A stretch of DNA of 64,000 nt, from positions 1,248,001-1,312,000 of the forward strand of contig NZ_UHIA01000004.1 of the NCBI RefSeq assembly GCF_900460215.1, read 5' to 3'. The first letter of the stretch is position 1. Each line of letters starts with the position of its first letter. The notes under the pieces were generated by a model. The model was not told where the DNA came from. It did not search any database and saw only the letters and a program-made list of their open reading frames with translations. The stretch is from Suttonella indologenes. Its GTDB lineage: Bacteria; Pseudomonadota; Gammaproteobacteria; Cardiobacteriales; Cardiobacteriaceae. Below are positions 1-9,744 of this stretch, in pieces. The translations under genes and the position numbers were made by a program.

Positions 1-937
1 AAGGGCTAGAGGTCTTGGCGACTTCTTTGCCGGGACGCACGCGATATTTGCCGGTGCTGAAAAATTCATGCAAGACGTCGTTTTCATTGCTCGCCACAAT
101 CAGACGACGCAGCGGTAAGCCCATGCTTTTGGCAAGATAGCCTGAAAAAAGATTGCCGAAATTGCCGGAAGGCACACAGACGTCCACCGCTTCGCCAATG
201 GCAACGCCGCTTGCCAAATAGGCTTTGAAATAATACACCGACTGCGCCAGAATGCGCGCCCAGTTAATCGAATTGACTGCGCCGATATGGTACTGGCTTT
301 TGAAGTCGGCATCGGCATTTACGGCTTTAACGAGATCCTGACAGTCGTCAAACACGCCTTGCACGGCGATATTCACAATGTTCGGCTCTTGCAGGGAATA
401 CATTTGCGCTTGCTGGAAGGCGCTCATACGTCCGTGCGGCGAGAGCATAAAGACATTGACATTGTCTTTGCCAATCATGGCATATTCGGCTGCCGAACCC
501 GTATCGCCGGAAGTTGCGCCCAATATGTTGAGCCGTTCGCCGCGCTGCGCCAAGACATATTCAAAAACTTCGCCGAGAAACTGCATGGCAATGTCTTTGA
601 ATGCCAGCGACGGTCCATTGGATAATTCCAATAGATACAGATTGCTTGCGCCTAAGCGCGACAGCGGCGTAATCGCTTCACTGCCGAATTTTTCCGCCGT
701 ATAACTACGCGCGATAATGCCGCGTAATTCCGCTTCGGGAATATCGCTGATATAGGGACGCATGACTTCAAAAGCGAGGTCTTGATAGGATAATTTCTGC
801 CAAGCGGACAAAGTGGCGTGTTCAATCTGCGGAATGTATTCAGGCATTGCCAAACCGCCGTCGGGCGCCAATCCTGCCAGCAAAACATCGCAGAAACTGC
901 CTAAATCATGGCTGCTACGAGTGGATAAATAATGCAT
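1..937 (-). CDS. thrC: Threonine synthase, 5' part (runs off left edge)
   Basis: Converts O-phosphohomoserine to threonine with PLP in the cytoplasm. Reading the minus strand from the ATG at 937 gives an uninterrupted frame beginning MHYLSTRSSHDLGSFCDVLL. It contains the family signatures LAPDGGLAMPEY near residue 25, LSNGPSLAFKDIAMQF (lysine that binds PLP), LGATSGDTGSAAEYA and VPSGNFGNLFSGYLAK. A good ribosome site (AAGGAGAG) lies just upstream at about 942-950. The C-terminal third or so is outside the window. It follows recJ and hom on the same strand, so the order hom-recJ-thrC puts two threonine-pathway enzymes on either side of recJ. Confidence 0.95.
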   Translation of the reverse strand, partial: MHYLSTRSSHDLGSFCDVLLAGLAPDGGLAMPEYIPQIEHATLSAWQKLSYQDLAFEVMRPYISDIPEAELRGIIARSYTAEKFGSEAITPLSRLGASNLYLLELSNGPSLAFKDIAMQFLGEVFEYVLAQRGERLNILGATSGDTGSAAEYAMIGKDNVNVFMLSPHGRMSAFQQAQMYSLQEPNIVNIAVQGVFDDCQDLVKAVNADADFKSQYHIGAVNSINWARILAQSVYYFKAYLASGVAIGEAVDVCVPSGNFGNLFSGYLAKSMGLPLRRLIVASNENDVLHEFFSTGKYRVRPGKEVAKTSSP

Positions 938-954
938 CTTCTCTCCTTCTGCGG

Positions 955-2631
955 CTAAGCAAGCGCCGCATGGCTAATCAATAAATTCAGGCGTTCATCG
1001 CCAAAAAAACGGTTGACCTGCATTTGGAACACCGCGCCTATGGTATCGCCATAGCGAAAATCCGCCACTTGGAAAAACCATGTGGCGGCAATCTGCTGCC
1101 CTGTCTGCAAATGGCGCAGATTCATGCGCGTATGTTGTGCGCCCAATTGCCGGCATTCAATCACTTGAAATCGATTATAAAACTGCGGTGCGGGCAATTC
1201 GCTGCCCCAAGGCTCGAGTTTTTCCAAATAACGTGCCCAGTCGATGTGCAGCATATCAGGCGGCAATTCGCCGTCAACATAAATTGCCGCTTCAGGTGCT
1301 TGCAAGCCGATATGTTGGTAAAAAGCGGCATTAAGCGCCTCAATAAGCGCCGCATAATATTCCTGCTGCACCGTCAGCCCTGCTGCCAAGGCATGTCCGC
1401 CGAATTGCAGTACTTGTGGCGGTAGAGATTGCGCGGCAAACGCTAGTAATTCATGGATATTCACGCCTTGTACCGAACGTAGCGAGGCTTTGATTTTGCC
1501 GCTTTCTTGCGCGTCGGTCGCCACCAAAGCCGGACGGGCAAAGCGGGATTTGATTCTCGCCGCCACAATACCGATCACGCCTTCATGCGCATCAGGCAGA
1601 TAGGCGCTGGCAATCGCCTGTTTCTCATCAATCACTTGCATTGCGCGGCTGCACATCTCGCTTTCCAAGGCTTTGCGATCGCGGTTCAACAAATCCAATT
1701 GCTCGGCATAATCGCCGGCAGTCGCCCAATCATCGCATAGCAGCAATTCTACGCCGTCATGCATATCTTCCAAACGTCCGACCGCATTTAAGCGCGGCGC
1801 AAGTGCAAAGCCGATATCGCTGGGCAGCAGCACCGCTGGATTCAGATTGGCAACCGCACATAAAGCGCGCAAGCCGAGATTGCCCTTAGCGCTTTGCAAA
1901 CGCTGCATTCCCGCCTGCACCAAAATGCGGTTATTAAAATCCAGCGGCACAATATCCGCCACCGTGCCAAGGGCAACCAAATCCAGATAATCGGTTAATT
2001 GACAGGCAAAATCCCAGCCCTGCTCCACATAATGGCGGCGCAAAGCCAGTAAGAGATAAAACACCACGCCCACACCTGCCAAATGCGGCGAAGCGAATCG
2101 GCTGTCATGACGTTTGGGATTGACCACTGCCACTGCCGGCGGCAATTGCGCATCCGGCTCATGATGGTCGGTAATGATGAGTTTCACGCCTTGGGCAAGC
2201 AAATCCGCCGCCGCTTCATGGCTACGAGTACCGTTATCCACCGTAACCAGCACATCCGGCAAAGGTGAACAGGCGGCAAGCCCTGCAGGACTTAAACCAT
2301 AACCATGCGCCATGCGGTTAGGCACAAAATAACGCACCCGCGCACCCAATTTGCGCAGCACCCGCATCATTAAAGCGGCCGCGCTCGCGCCATCGACATC
2401 ATAATCGCCGTAAATCAGAATATCTTCGCCGCCGCGAATCGCTCGGGCTAAAGTTTCTGCGGCAAGCGCAATATCCGGCAAAGCCTGCGGCGATTGCAGC
2501 AATTGCAGTTTTTTTTCCACTTCCGCCGCACTGTCCACGCGCGCTGCGTAAATATCGCGCACCACGGGATGCCAATCCGGCGAAAACTGCTGCGGCGCCG
2601 TACGAAAGGGACGGCGGATAATCTGCACCAC
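955..2631 (-). CDS. recJ: Single-stranded-DNA-specific exonuclease RecJ
   Basis: 5'-3' ssDNA exonuclease of the DHH phosphoesterase family, acting in recombination and mismatch repair. Residues 76-81 are DYDVDG, 131-135 VDNGT and 155-157 the DHH triad. A DHHA1-type part follows with AHEGVIGIVAARIKSRF and QFGGHALAAGL. The length of 558 residues fits RecJ (E. coli about 577). The start is a GTG at 2631, immediately followed by another GTG; it lies 3 bases after the hom stop codon, so the two are probably translated from one message. Confidence 0.96.
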   Translation of the reverse strand: MVQIIRRPFRTAPQQFSPDWHPVVRDIYAARVDSAAEVEKKLQLLQSPQALPDIALAAETLARAIRGGEDILIYGDYDVDGASAAALMMRVLRKLGARVRYFVPNRMAHGYGLSPAGLAACSPLPDVLVTVDNGTRSHEAAADLLAQGVKLIITDHHEPDAQLPPAVAVVNPKRHDSRFASPHLAGVGVVFYLLLALRRHYVEQGWDFACQLTDYLDLVALGTVADIVPLDFNNRILVQAGMQRLQSAKGNLGLRALCAVANLNPAVLLPSDIGFALAPRLNAVGRLEDMHDGVELLLCDDWATAGDYAEQLDLLNRDRKALESEMCSRAMQVIDEKQAIASAYLPDAHEGVIGIVAARIKSRFARPALVATDAQESGKIKASLRSVQGVNIHELLAFAAQSLPPQVLQFGGHALAAGLTVQQEYYAALIEALNAAFYQHIGLQAPEAAIYVDGELPPDMLHIDWARYLEKLEPWGSELPAPQFYNRFQVIECRQLGAQHTRMNLRHLQTGQQIAATWFFQVADFRYGDTIGAVFQMQVNRFFGDERLNLLISHAALA

Positions 2632-2634
2632 GAT

Positions 2635-3945
2635 TTAGTCGAAATATTCCACGCGGATATAACGCAAAGGCTCCGTTACCGCCACCATGCTTTCGATTTC
2701 TTTCACCGCATCGCGCAAATATTTTTCTTGCACAATATCGGTTAAGAAAATCAGGGGAATAACACCGTTTTGCTTTTGCTCGATTTTCTGAATAATCGAT
2801 TCAATCGAAATTTTATGTTTGGCTAAAATCCGCGTGACCTCCGCCAACACACCAATCTCATCCCGCACGCTCATGCGCACATAATAAGCCGTCAAAAATT
2901 CTTCGGCAGGCAGAATCGGCAGAACGTTTTTATCGAAAATTTCCGTAAAACCGAATTCATTCAAACGGTTCTCGCTGTCCAAATTCAGCTCGCGCACCGC
3001 ATCAATCAAATCCGCCACTACCGCGGAAGCCGTCGGCAAACGTCCTGCACCGGGACCGTAATACAGACTGTTGTCCACCGCATTACCCTGCACTTGCACC
3101 GCATTCATCACACCTTTCACCCCTGCCAGCATCGTATTGCTCGGAATCAAAGTCGGATGCACGCGCACCTCAATGCCGTGTTCGCGGCGAATCGCCATGC
3201 CCAAATGTTTGATAACAAAACCCAACTCCGCTGCATTGACAATATCGGCAGGCGTTAAAGTATCAATACCTTCAGTGAAAACCGCATCAAATTGCAGGGG
3301 AATACCGAAAGCAATCGAAGCAAGAATCGTGATTTTATGCGCGGCATCCGTGCCATTGATATCGAAAGCGGGATCAGCTTCGGCATAGCCTAAAGCCTGC
3401 GCCTCTTTCAGCACATCGTCAAATTGCCGTCCCTGCTCGGTCATCGCCGTTAAAATGAAATTGCCCGTGCCGTTGATAATCCCTGCAACCGAAGAAATCG
3501 CATTTGCCGTTAAGGCCTCGCGCAATAGCTTAATCACCGGAATTCCGCCCGCTACCGAAGCCTCATAAGACAACTCCACTTCATTGGCGCGCGCCAATTC
3601 AAACAGGCTTTGCCCATGCTTGGCAATCAAAGCCTTATTTGCGGTAATCACATGCTTGCGATTGGTCAAAGCCGTCTCAATCAAAGTCTTGGCGGGTTCA
3701 TCGCCGCCCATCAGCTCTAAAATGATTTGAATCTCGGGATCATTGACAACCGTCATCGCATCATCGGTGCATTCAAAAGGCAAAGCAGCAGTATCGATCC
3801 CTGCCCAACTGCGCTTAGCTACTTTTTTGATATGGATTTGATAACCGCCGCGACGTTCGATTTCGCGCGCGTTTTGGGTTAAGACCTCGACAACGCCTTG
3901 TCCGACAGTGCCATAACCAATAATGCCGATAGATACGCTTTTCAT
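2635..3945 (-). CDS. hom: Homoserine dehydrogenase
   Basis: Reduces aspartate semialdehyde to homoserine for threonine and methionine synthesis. The N-terminus has the dinucleotide-binding fingerprint GIIGYGTVGQGVVEVL (residues about 7-22). The catalytic domain follows (AGIINGTGNFILTAMTEQG, LGYAEADPAFDINGTDAAHK). A C-terminal ACT domain starts near residue 355 (VRDEIGVLAEVTRILAKHKI), as expected for threonine feedback. At 436 residues it is the monofunctional form without an aspartokinase fusion. It is the first gene of hom-recJ-thrC. Confidence 0.96.
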   Translation of the reverse strand: MKSVSIGIIGYGTVGQGVVEVLTQNAREIERRGGYQIHIKKVAKRSWAGIDTAALPFECTDDAMTVVNDPEIQIILELMGGDEPAKTLIETALTNRKHVITANKALIAKHGQSLFELARANEVELSYEASVAGGIPVIKLLREALTANAISSVAGIINGTGNFILTAMTEQGRQFDDVLKEAQALGYAEADPAFDINGTDAAHKITILASIAFGIPLQFDAVFTEGIDTLTPADIVNAAELGFVIKHLGMAIRREHGIEVRVHPTLIPSNTMLAGVKGVMNAVQVQGNAVDNSLYYGPGAGRLPTASAVVADLIDAVRELNLDSENRLNEFGFTEIFDKNVLPILPAEEFLTAYYVRMSVRDEIGVLAEVTRILAKHKISIESIIQKIEQKQNGVIPLIFLTDIVQEKYLRDAVKEIESMVAVTEPLRYIRVEYFD

Positions 3946-4157
3946 CTGATTTTTCCGTAAAAAAGATGCAGTATATTGCGCTTTATGCCGCTGTCAATTG
4001 CTGACATCAAATTTATTAGCACTGCATTTTCCCCAATACGCGATTGCTTTACCGACTCAAAAACAACCGCTTCATACTGACCTATCCGGCTTTCTCGCTC
4101 AACTTAGCGCCGTTTTTAAACTATAGAAACGCTACTTCAATATCATTGGCTATAAAA

Positions 4158-4187
4158 AATAATCCCAACTAAAGAGTTGGGATTATT
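4158..4187 (-). terminator. Terminator of the giant adhesin gene
   Basis: A perfect 13-bp inverted repeat (AATAATCCCAACT, loop AAAG, AGTTGGGATTATT) lies 20 bases beyond the adhesin stop. On the minus strand it is followed by a T-rich run (ATTTTTTATA), the form of a Rho-independent terminator. The rest of 3946-4207, between this hairpin and hom, holds no gene I can see. Confidence 0.85.
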
Positions 4188-4207
4188 AATTCAATTACAG
4201 CAACAGA

Positions 4208-7200
4208 TTACATAACTTCAATGCCATCTTGGATATATAATTTCAAACCATGCTGAGCATTTTCATAAATATCGTAAACAACATTCTCACGGGTAGTTTG
4301 GCTTGTCTTATTAAATGTATTTAACACGCCCTCAACTTTATCTCTTTCATTACCATTAACATCGCCGCGAATATACAATCCGTCAACATCATCAAGTGTA
4401 TCCACATAAGATTTATAAATATCAACACTGTTAATTTTTAGTTTATTAACTTCTCCATTTGCACTGGTCATATCGATAAACTCAAAACCATTAATACCAT
4501 GATAACCTTTAAAACCATGATTTTGCAAATTAATGGCATTACCGAATGAATTATCACCTGTGATATTTAAAATATCGACACCATTACCTCCATTTATTTC
4601 ATCAATATAATTAGATATACTCTTAACAGATAAAACATCATTACCATCACCCAAAAAGATTTTACTATTATCTTCTGCCTTATCGTGAATGGTAATATTG
4701 TCATTACCGTTACCTGTTGTGATAGTACTATCCCAAATAGCACGATGAAGTGTAATGGTATTATTACCATCTCCTGCATCTAAGATGCTATTAGTTAATG
4801 CACGATGAGTCTCGTCTCCTGTTACATTTGCAGCAAGATCGATAATGTCGTCACCATTACCTAGAGTTAAGTTGGAGTTCCTAATTTCGCCTTGAATAGT
4901 TAATTCATTGGCATCTTTGCCCATCTTAATGGTTGTGCCATCAATATTACCAACATTCCCCTCAATGATTAAACGGTCCCCACCATCACCTGTCTCAATT
5001 TTCTCACCACCAGATACACTGCCTTTGATATGAATATTATCTTTATCCTTACCTGTTGTAATATCCTTACCTGTTGCAATGTTAACATGTCCACTTCCAC
5101 CATTGATAAACAGAGTATTCTCTCCATTACCTAGATTAATACCACGCAAATTTTCTCCATTAATATCTACAATATCATTTCCATTCCCCATAGTAATATT
5201 AGATTTATTAACGCTGCCTATTTTTAATGTATTATTACCATCACCCATATTAATATTTCTAGCCACAGAAGCTTTGTCAATCTCAAGAATGTCATTACCA
5301 TTTCCTGATGTAAAGCTGTGATCACTAACAGTAAGAGAATTTGTATTTCCAAATGTACCTCTTATTTTAACAGTATTATTACCTTCTCCAACATTAATAG
5401 AACCTCCTTGATTATCACCAATAGTAATTTCATCATTACCGTTTTTTGTCTCAATATTAAGATTATTATACCCAGTAATATTGATAGTATTTTTACCTGA
5501 ACCTAATTTGATTCCAGTTTCTGGAACAAGATACGTCATATCGGTAATTGAACCATCAATTTCAAGTATGTCATCGCCATCACCTGCTTTAATAAGTGTA
5601 TCACGATCTAAAATAGTACCTTTATCACCTTTATTGATGATAATTCTATTATTTCCCTCACCTACATCAATTTTGGTAATATCCGAAGAAGCACCTAATT
5701 CTATAACATCATCATCTTTACCTGTGATAAATGTTCCTAGACCATAGCCGGTTACTTTGATAACATTCTTACCGTCACCTAAATTTACAAAAGCCGCCGT
5801 ATTACCATTAACGGTAAATTTATCATTTCCACCTTGTGCAATCACAGAATAGTTTTCACTAATATTGCCAGTGAAAATTAATTCATTATTACCATCTCCA
5901 AGATCAATTTCAGCATTTCCCAATAGATATTTATGTGATTCCCCACCATTGATTTCTACTTTATCGTCACCTCCACCTGTGCTAATTTTACCGCCATCAA
6001 TAACACCTACAATACTAATACTATCCTTATCTTTTCCTGTTATAATGTTACTGGTATGTTTATGACTGACAGTAATATGCAGCTCATTTTCACCATCTCC
6101 CAAATTAATGTTTCCTTCTGAATACCCAGCTTTTATCGTTACTATATCATTACCTTCTCCGGTATTAATATTTCCTTTTTGTTCATAAGATAGATCGCTT
6201 TTATTTTCTGATTCAATAATTGTTATCTTATTATTTCCAGAGCCTAAATTCATATCAAATAACTTATCAGTACCTTTGAGAGTAACAATATCATTACCTG
6301 ATCCTGTTGTAATTGTTGAATTATATTGTCTCGATAAACTTCCTGCAGTATTATTTACACTAATAGTATTATCACCATCGCCAAGTTTAATAACACTCTG
6401 GTATGCATCCTTAATATTAATATGGTCATTGCTTGCACCACCGTAAATAGTAGAACCGTTCAATAAACCTGTAATAACTACTTCATTACTTGCATCAGCT
6501 GAATCCACAGCTTTACTTAATACTCTTTGAGCATTAGAATAAATATCTTTATATTTAATATAATTATCATATTCTTTTCCATCGTAAGTATATTTAAAAT
6601 TATCTGTTCCTAAATTAATAATGCTTCCTTCCACATCATTTTTAACTTTTATCTTATCATTACCAGAACCAAGGTAGATATGTGAAAAAGAAATATTTAA
6701 AGTTTCTAATTCATCATTACCTTCTTCCATGAATACTCGTGAAAATTGATTACTCGGATCACTGGAACTATCACGAATAATTCCAATATAATTAACATGA
6801 TAAACATCATTTCCTTTGCCTGTATATACAGTAGCTTCATATTGTCCAAAAGCACTTAAATGATCATTACCATCTGCCAAATCAACAGAAACAACAGTGT
6901 CAGAACTACGAGGTGAAATTTGACCTTTTCCACCATATTCAACTCTTCCATAATCCCCCACTCTGATAATATCATCTCCATTAGTTGTAAGAGTTCCCTT
7001 ACCATCAGTATGATGATAAAGATAGCTTAAAAAATTACCATTTTCTTTTTCATAAAAATGATAAATGTCACCTAATCGATCTTTCTCTGTCGGTCCACCC
7101 TGTAAATCCCATTTGTTATCAATCACGCGCGTATCAAGATTAATGCCTTGGACCACCGCAACAGAGGTATCAGCAATTGTGACGTTCTGTGTTTTATCAC

Positions 7201-8674
7201 CCACTTTAATCGCTAAGGTTTCGTTTCCTTCCGTCGCTTTATCCGCTTTAATCGGCAATGTGATATTGAACGTATCCACGCCTTTAGGCACGTTTAGGGT
7301 ACCGTCTGCATTTTTGCTGACACCGTTGCTAAAGCTTGCTGTTCCATAATCATCAGCTGTAATTCCTTTGCCCGATAAACTGAAAGCAAGCTTGGCATTG
7401 CCGTTTTTATCGCTCAGTTTTACAGTCGCGCTCAAGGCCTCGCCTTCGTTAATGGAAGATTTGACAGTGCTTAGTGTAGTCACAACTGCGTCTTTAGTAG
7501 GTGTTTTACTCGCAACAGAGGTATCAGCAATTGTGACGTTCTGCGTTTTATCGCCTACTTTAATCGCTAAGGTTTCGTTTCCTTCCGTCGCTTTATCCGC
7601 TTTAATCGGCAATGTGATATTGAACGTATCCACGCCTTTAGGCACGTTTAGGGTACCGTCCGCATTTTTGCTGACTCCGTTGCTAAAGCTTGCTGTTCCA
7701 TAATCATCAGCCGTAATTCCTTTGCCCGATAAACTGAAAGCAAGCTTGGCATTGCCGTTTTTATCGCTCAGTTTTACAGTCGCGCTCAAGGTATCACCTT
7801 CATTAATGGAAGATTTGGCAGTGCTTAGTGTAGTCACGGCTGCGTCTTTAGTAGGTGTTTTACTCGCAACAGAGGTATCAGCAATTGTGACGTTCTGTGT
7901 TTTATCACCCACTTTAATCGCTAAGGTTTCGTTTCCTTCCGTCGCTTTATCCGCTTTAATCGGCAATGTGATATTGAACGTATCCACGCCTTTAGGCACG
8001 TTTAGGGTACCGTCCGCATTTTTGCTGACACCGTTGCTAAAGCTTGCTGTTCCATAATCATCAGCCGTAATTCCTTTGCCCGATAAACTGAAAGCAAGCT
8101 TGGCATTGCCGTTTTTATCGCTCAGTTTTACAGTCGCGCTCAAGGCCTCGCCTTCATTAATGGAAGATTTGACGAGGTTAATTTGACTGACGCTTGCATC
8201 TGCTGGTTTATTGCCGCTATTGTTATCATGCTTATTGTCATTGCTTGAACCACCGCTTGCTGCCGCCGCAAGACCAACAACCCCAAGCGTTGCCAACCCT
8301 CCGATTATCCATGCTTTACCATCATTGGCACTTGTTGCCGTGCTGCTAGCGGTATTTGCGCTCAGAGAATGTTCAACAACTGTTTCCGGTGCGTTATAGG
8401 CGATGATGCTATTTTCTGAAATCCCCGATAATTCAACATTCGGCATGCTGTAATAATCGGCTATTATCAATGCGACTTCTTCATCTTCTTTGCTTAAAAT
8501 CAAATCATCATCTACTCTTTTGCCTTTAATCCCACTCAGCGGCATCCCCGTCTCGGCATCTTTTAATACCAGCGTCATATTCGGTATTGCTTGGATGGTT
8601 AGGCTTTGATTAACAATATCCTCAGAGCGGACAAACTGTTGGTTAACAATAATATTGACATTAGTATTTTTCAT
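4208..8674 (-). CDS. Giant repetitive surface adhesin (BapA-type N-terminus, Calx-beta-like and RTX-like repeats)
   Basis: A 1488-residue protein, probably secreted and cell-surface. Residues 1-100 resemble the BapA prefix-like domain (GKRVDDDLILSKEDEEVALI). A Gly/Ala segment follows (residues 122-142, WIIGGLATLGVVGLAAAAS) and then a low-complexity linker. Residues 165-515 are three almost identical 118-residue modules with a Calx-beta pattern (SSINEGEALSATVKL, KATEGNETLAIKVGDKTQNV, TIADTSV). From about residue 600 to 1400 is a long solenoid alternating GDGNNxI and GxGNDxI turns, like degenerate RTX calcium-binding repeats. There is no classical signal peptide. Large proteins with this architecture normally leave by type I secretion, but no such exporter lies in the window. 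The start ATG is preceded by GAGGAATCTTTT. Confidence 0.85.
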   Translation of the reverse strand: MKNTNVNIIVNQQFVRSEDIVNQSLTIQAIPNMTLVLKDAETGMPLSGIKGKRVDDDLILSKEDEEVALIIADYYSMPNVELSGISENSIIAYNAPETVVEHSLSANTASSTATSANDGKAWIIGGLATLGVVGLAAAASGGSSNDNKHDNNSGNKPADASVSQINLVKSSINEGEALSATVKLSDKNGNAKLAFSLSGKGITADDYGTASFSNGVSKNADGTLNVPKGVDTFNITLPIKADKATEGNETLAIKVGDKTQNVTIADTSVASKTPTKDAAVTTLSTAKSSINEGDTLSATVKLSDKNGNAKLAFSLSGKGITADDYGTASFSNGVSKNADGTLNVPKGVDTFNITLPIKADKATEGNETLAIKVGDKTQNVTIADTSVASKTPTKDAVVTTLSTVKSSINEGEALSATVKLSDKNGNAKLAFSLSGKGITADDYGTASFSNGVSKNADGTLNVPKGVDTFNITLPIKADKATEGNETLAIKVGDKTQNVTIADTSVAVVQGINLDTRVIDNKWDLQGGPTEKDRLGDIYHFYEKENGNFLSYLYHHTDGKGTLTTNGDDIIRVGDYGRVEYGGKGQISPRSSDTVVSVDLADGNDHLSAFGQYEATVYTGKGNDVYHVNYIGIIRDSSSDPSNQFSRVFMEEGNDELETLNISFSHIYLGSGNDKIKVKNDVEGSIINLGTDNFKYTYDGKEYDNYIKYKDIYSNAQRVLSKAVDSADASNEVVITGLLNGSTIYGGASNDHINIKDAYQSVIKLGDGDNTISVNNTAGSLSRQYNSTITTGSGNDIVTLKGTDKLFDMNLGSGNNKITIIESENKSDLSYEQKGNINTGEGNDIVTIKAGYSEGNINLGDGENELHITVSHKHTSNIITGKDKDSISIVGVIDGGKISTGGGDDKVEINGGESHKYLLGNAEIDLGDGNNELIFTGNISENYSVIAQGGNDKFTVNGNTAAFVNLGDGKNVIKVTGYGLGTFITGKDDDVIELGASSDITKIDVGEGNNRIIINKGDKGTILDRDTLIKAGDGDDILEIDGSITDMTYLVPETGIKLGSGKNTINITGYNNLNIETKNGNDEITIGDNQGGSINVGEGNNTVKIRGTFGNTNSLTVSDHSFTSGNGNDILEIDKASVARNINMGDGNNTLKIGSVNKSNITMGNGNDIVDINGENLRGINLGNGENTLFINGGSGHVNIATGKDITTGKDKDNIHIKGSVSGGEKIETGDGGDRLIIEGNVGNIDGTTIKMGKDANELTIQGEIRNSNLTLGNGDDIIDLAANVTGDETHRALTNSILDAGDGNNTITLHRAIWDSTITTGNGNDNITIHDKAEDNSKIFLGDGNDVLSVKSISNYIDEINGGNGVDILNITGDNSFGNAINLQNHGFKGYHGINGFEFIDMTSANGEVNKLKINSVDIYKSYVDTLDDVDGLYIRGDVNGNERDKVEGVLNTFNKTSQTTRENVVYDIYENAQHGLKLYIQDGIEVM
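7130..8182 (-). repeat. Three 354-bp tandem repeats inside the adhesin gene
   Basis: Three direct repeats of 354 bp (118 codons) encode nearly identical Calx-beta-like modules. The nucleotide copies differ only at scattered positions (for example GCCTCGCCTTCG versus GTATCACCTTCA), so they arose or were homogenised recently. The copy number could change by recombination without breaking the frame. Confidence 0.9.
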
Positions 8675-9004
8675 AAAAGATTCCTCGACTTAACTTTATT
8701 TAACGTAAACAACTGTTTTATTGATATAGTTTACAAGTATAAAAATTATCTCTAAACTATAACGTTCACATTTTAAGCGAAAAACACAGGGCATTTTGTC
8801 TGAAAAGTCGACATTTTTTTGCCGGTAGATAAAGCTTGAAAAATACTGAACAAGCAAGGAATAGTTCCTCTGCGGTTTGAAAACGACAGACTTTATGATA
8901 ATTTATTAATTATAATCAACTACTTAAATCTACTGTTTTGAAATTCAGGTGCTATGAAAACGCCCTTGTTTTGCAAAAAGCTTGCTGAAAAAATGCTATA
9001 GGAG
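8675..9004. other. Intergenic region between divergent adhesin and HTH-FW genes
   Basis: About 330 bases without a gene. It holds the adhesin promoter block (8769-8817, minus strand). It also holds a hairpin in the predicted adhesin leader (ATAGTTTA and TAAACTAT at about 8728-8757) and, at its right end, the GGAGGT ribosome site of the HTH gene. The remainder is AT-rich with no further recognised signal. Confidence 0.7.
8769..8817 (-). promoter_or_regulatory. Adhesin promoter block shared with the surface lipoprotein gene
   Basis: Read on the minus strand, this 49-base block ends in TAAAATG, whose TAAAAT (8770-8775) is a plausible -10 box about 95 bases before the adhesin ATG. The core ACTTTTCAGACAAAATGCCC is identical to the block at 33171-33219 upstream of the (GGNT)n lipoprotein gene. 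Overall 43 of 49 positions match, in the same orientation relative to the gene. A common regulator is inferred. Confidence 0.7.
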
Positions 9005-9013
9005 GTGGCAAAA

Positions 9014-9694
9014 TTGACTTATCGACCCTTATTAAGCACGCCTAAGGAATCATTATCCACTTATGTTAGAAAACATTGCCGCGCTAAAAAAATCAGCCTT
9101 GACAAACTCGCAGAACAAGCCGGTATTGCACGCAGCACTTTGTATTACTTATTAGAAGAAAACAGCGTTCCCAAAATTCCGCATTTGCTAGCACTGGCAA
9201 CAGCGATGGGCGTGCATCATTATTTTTTGTTCCGCTTAAAATGGCGGGAATTAGATCATATCGAATTGCCTTGTGCAGCATCACAAAAGATTGATTTAAG
9301 CGGTTTTATTGAAGAAACAATCCCCGACGGCACTTTAGTAATGACCGGCTCACATTTTGAAAAATCTTGGACGATTCAAAATATCGGCGAAGTCGTCTGG
9401 GAGAACCGCTATTTCATGCACCTTGATGCCCCCTATCACATTGAGCATTATCCCAACGGACAGTCTTTAGCGGATTATCAATTTTTGCCTGACGAGGTAA
9501 TGGTGCCTTTGCCTGTGGTTTATCCCAAGCAAACCTACACTTTTAAAATGGGCTATACCGCGCCCAATATCGCCGGTCGCTATATTTCTTATTGGCAGAT
9601 GGTCGATGAAAACAGCGAACCTTGTTTTCCTGATGGCGTCGGATTATCGGTATCGGTACTAGTCAAATCCTTTGGAAGCAATCGGCGGTCGTAA
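9014..9694 (+). CDS. XRE-type HTH protein with C-terminal NBR1/FW-like Ig domain
   Basis: About 226 residues. The N-terminal part has a helix-turn-helix of the lambda-repressor type (DKLAEQAGIARSTLYYLLEE). From about residue 105 the C-terminus resembles the NBR1 central Ig-like (four-tryptophan, FW) domain: SWTIQNIGEVVWEN, then VPLPVVYPKQTYTF, and GRYISYWQMVDENSEPCFPDGVGL. Such HTH-FW fusions are known in bacteria but their role is unclear. I chose the TTG at 9014 because GGAGGT (9001-9006) stands 7 bases before it; the in-frame GTG at 9005 overlaps that ribosome site. It is divergent from the adhesin, so regulation of the adhesin is possible but unproven. Confidence 0.8.
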   Translation: MTYRPLLSTPKESLSTYVRKHCRAKKISLDKLAEQAGIARSTLYYLLEENSVPKIPHLLALATAMGVHHYFLFRLKWRELDHIELPCAASQKIDLSGFIEETIPDGTLVMTGSHFEKSWTIQNIGEVVWENRYFMHLDAPYHIEHYPNGQSLADYQFLPDEVMVPLPVVYPKQTYTFKMGYTAPNIAGRYISYWQMVDENSEPCFPDGVGLSVSVLVKSFGSNRRS

Positions 9695-9744
9695 ACTCAG
9701 CTTTCAACTATTTTGCCGGGAAAAATAGACAATTTTGCCATCAC

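Noticed and set aside
7065..8057. Plus-strand frames opposite the adhesin repeats (three near-identical 111-residue frames)
   Set aside because: Mirror images of the 354-bp repeats; the coding evidence is on the minus strand.
9005..9013. GTG at 9005 as the start of the HTH-FW gene
   Set aside because: It overlaps the GGAGGT ribosome site; the TTG at 9014 has the right distance to it.
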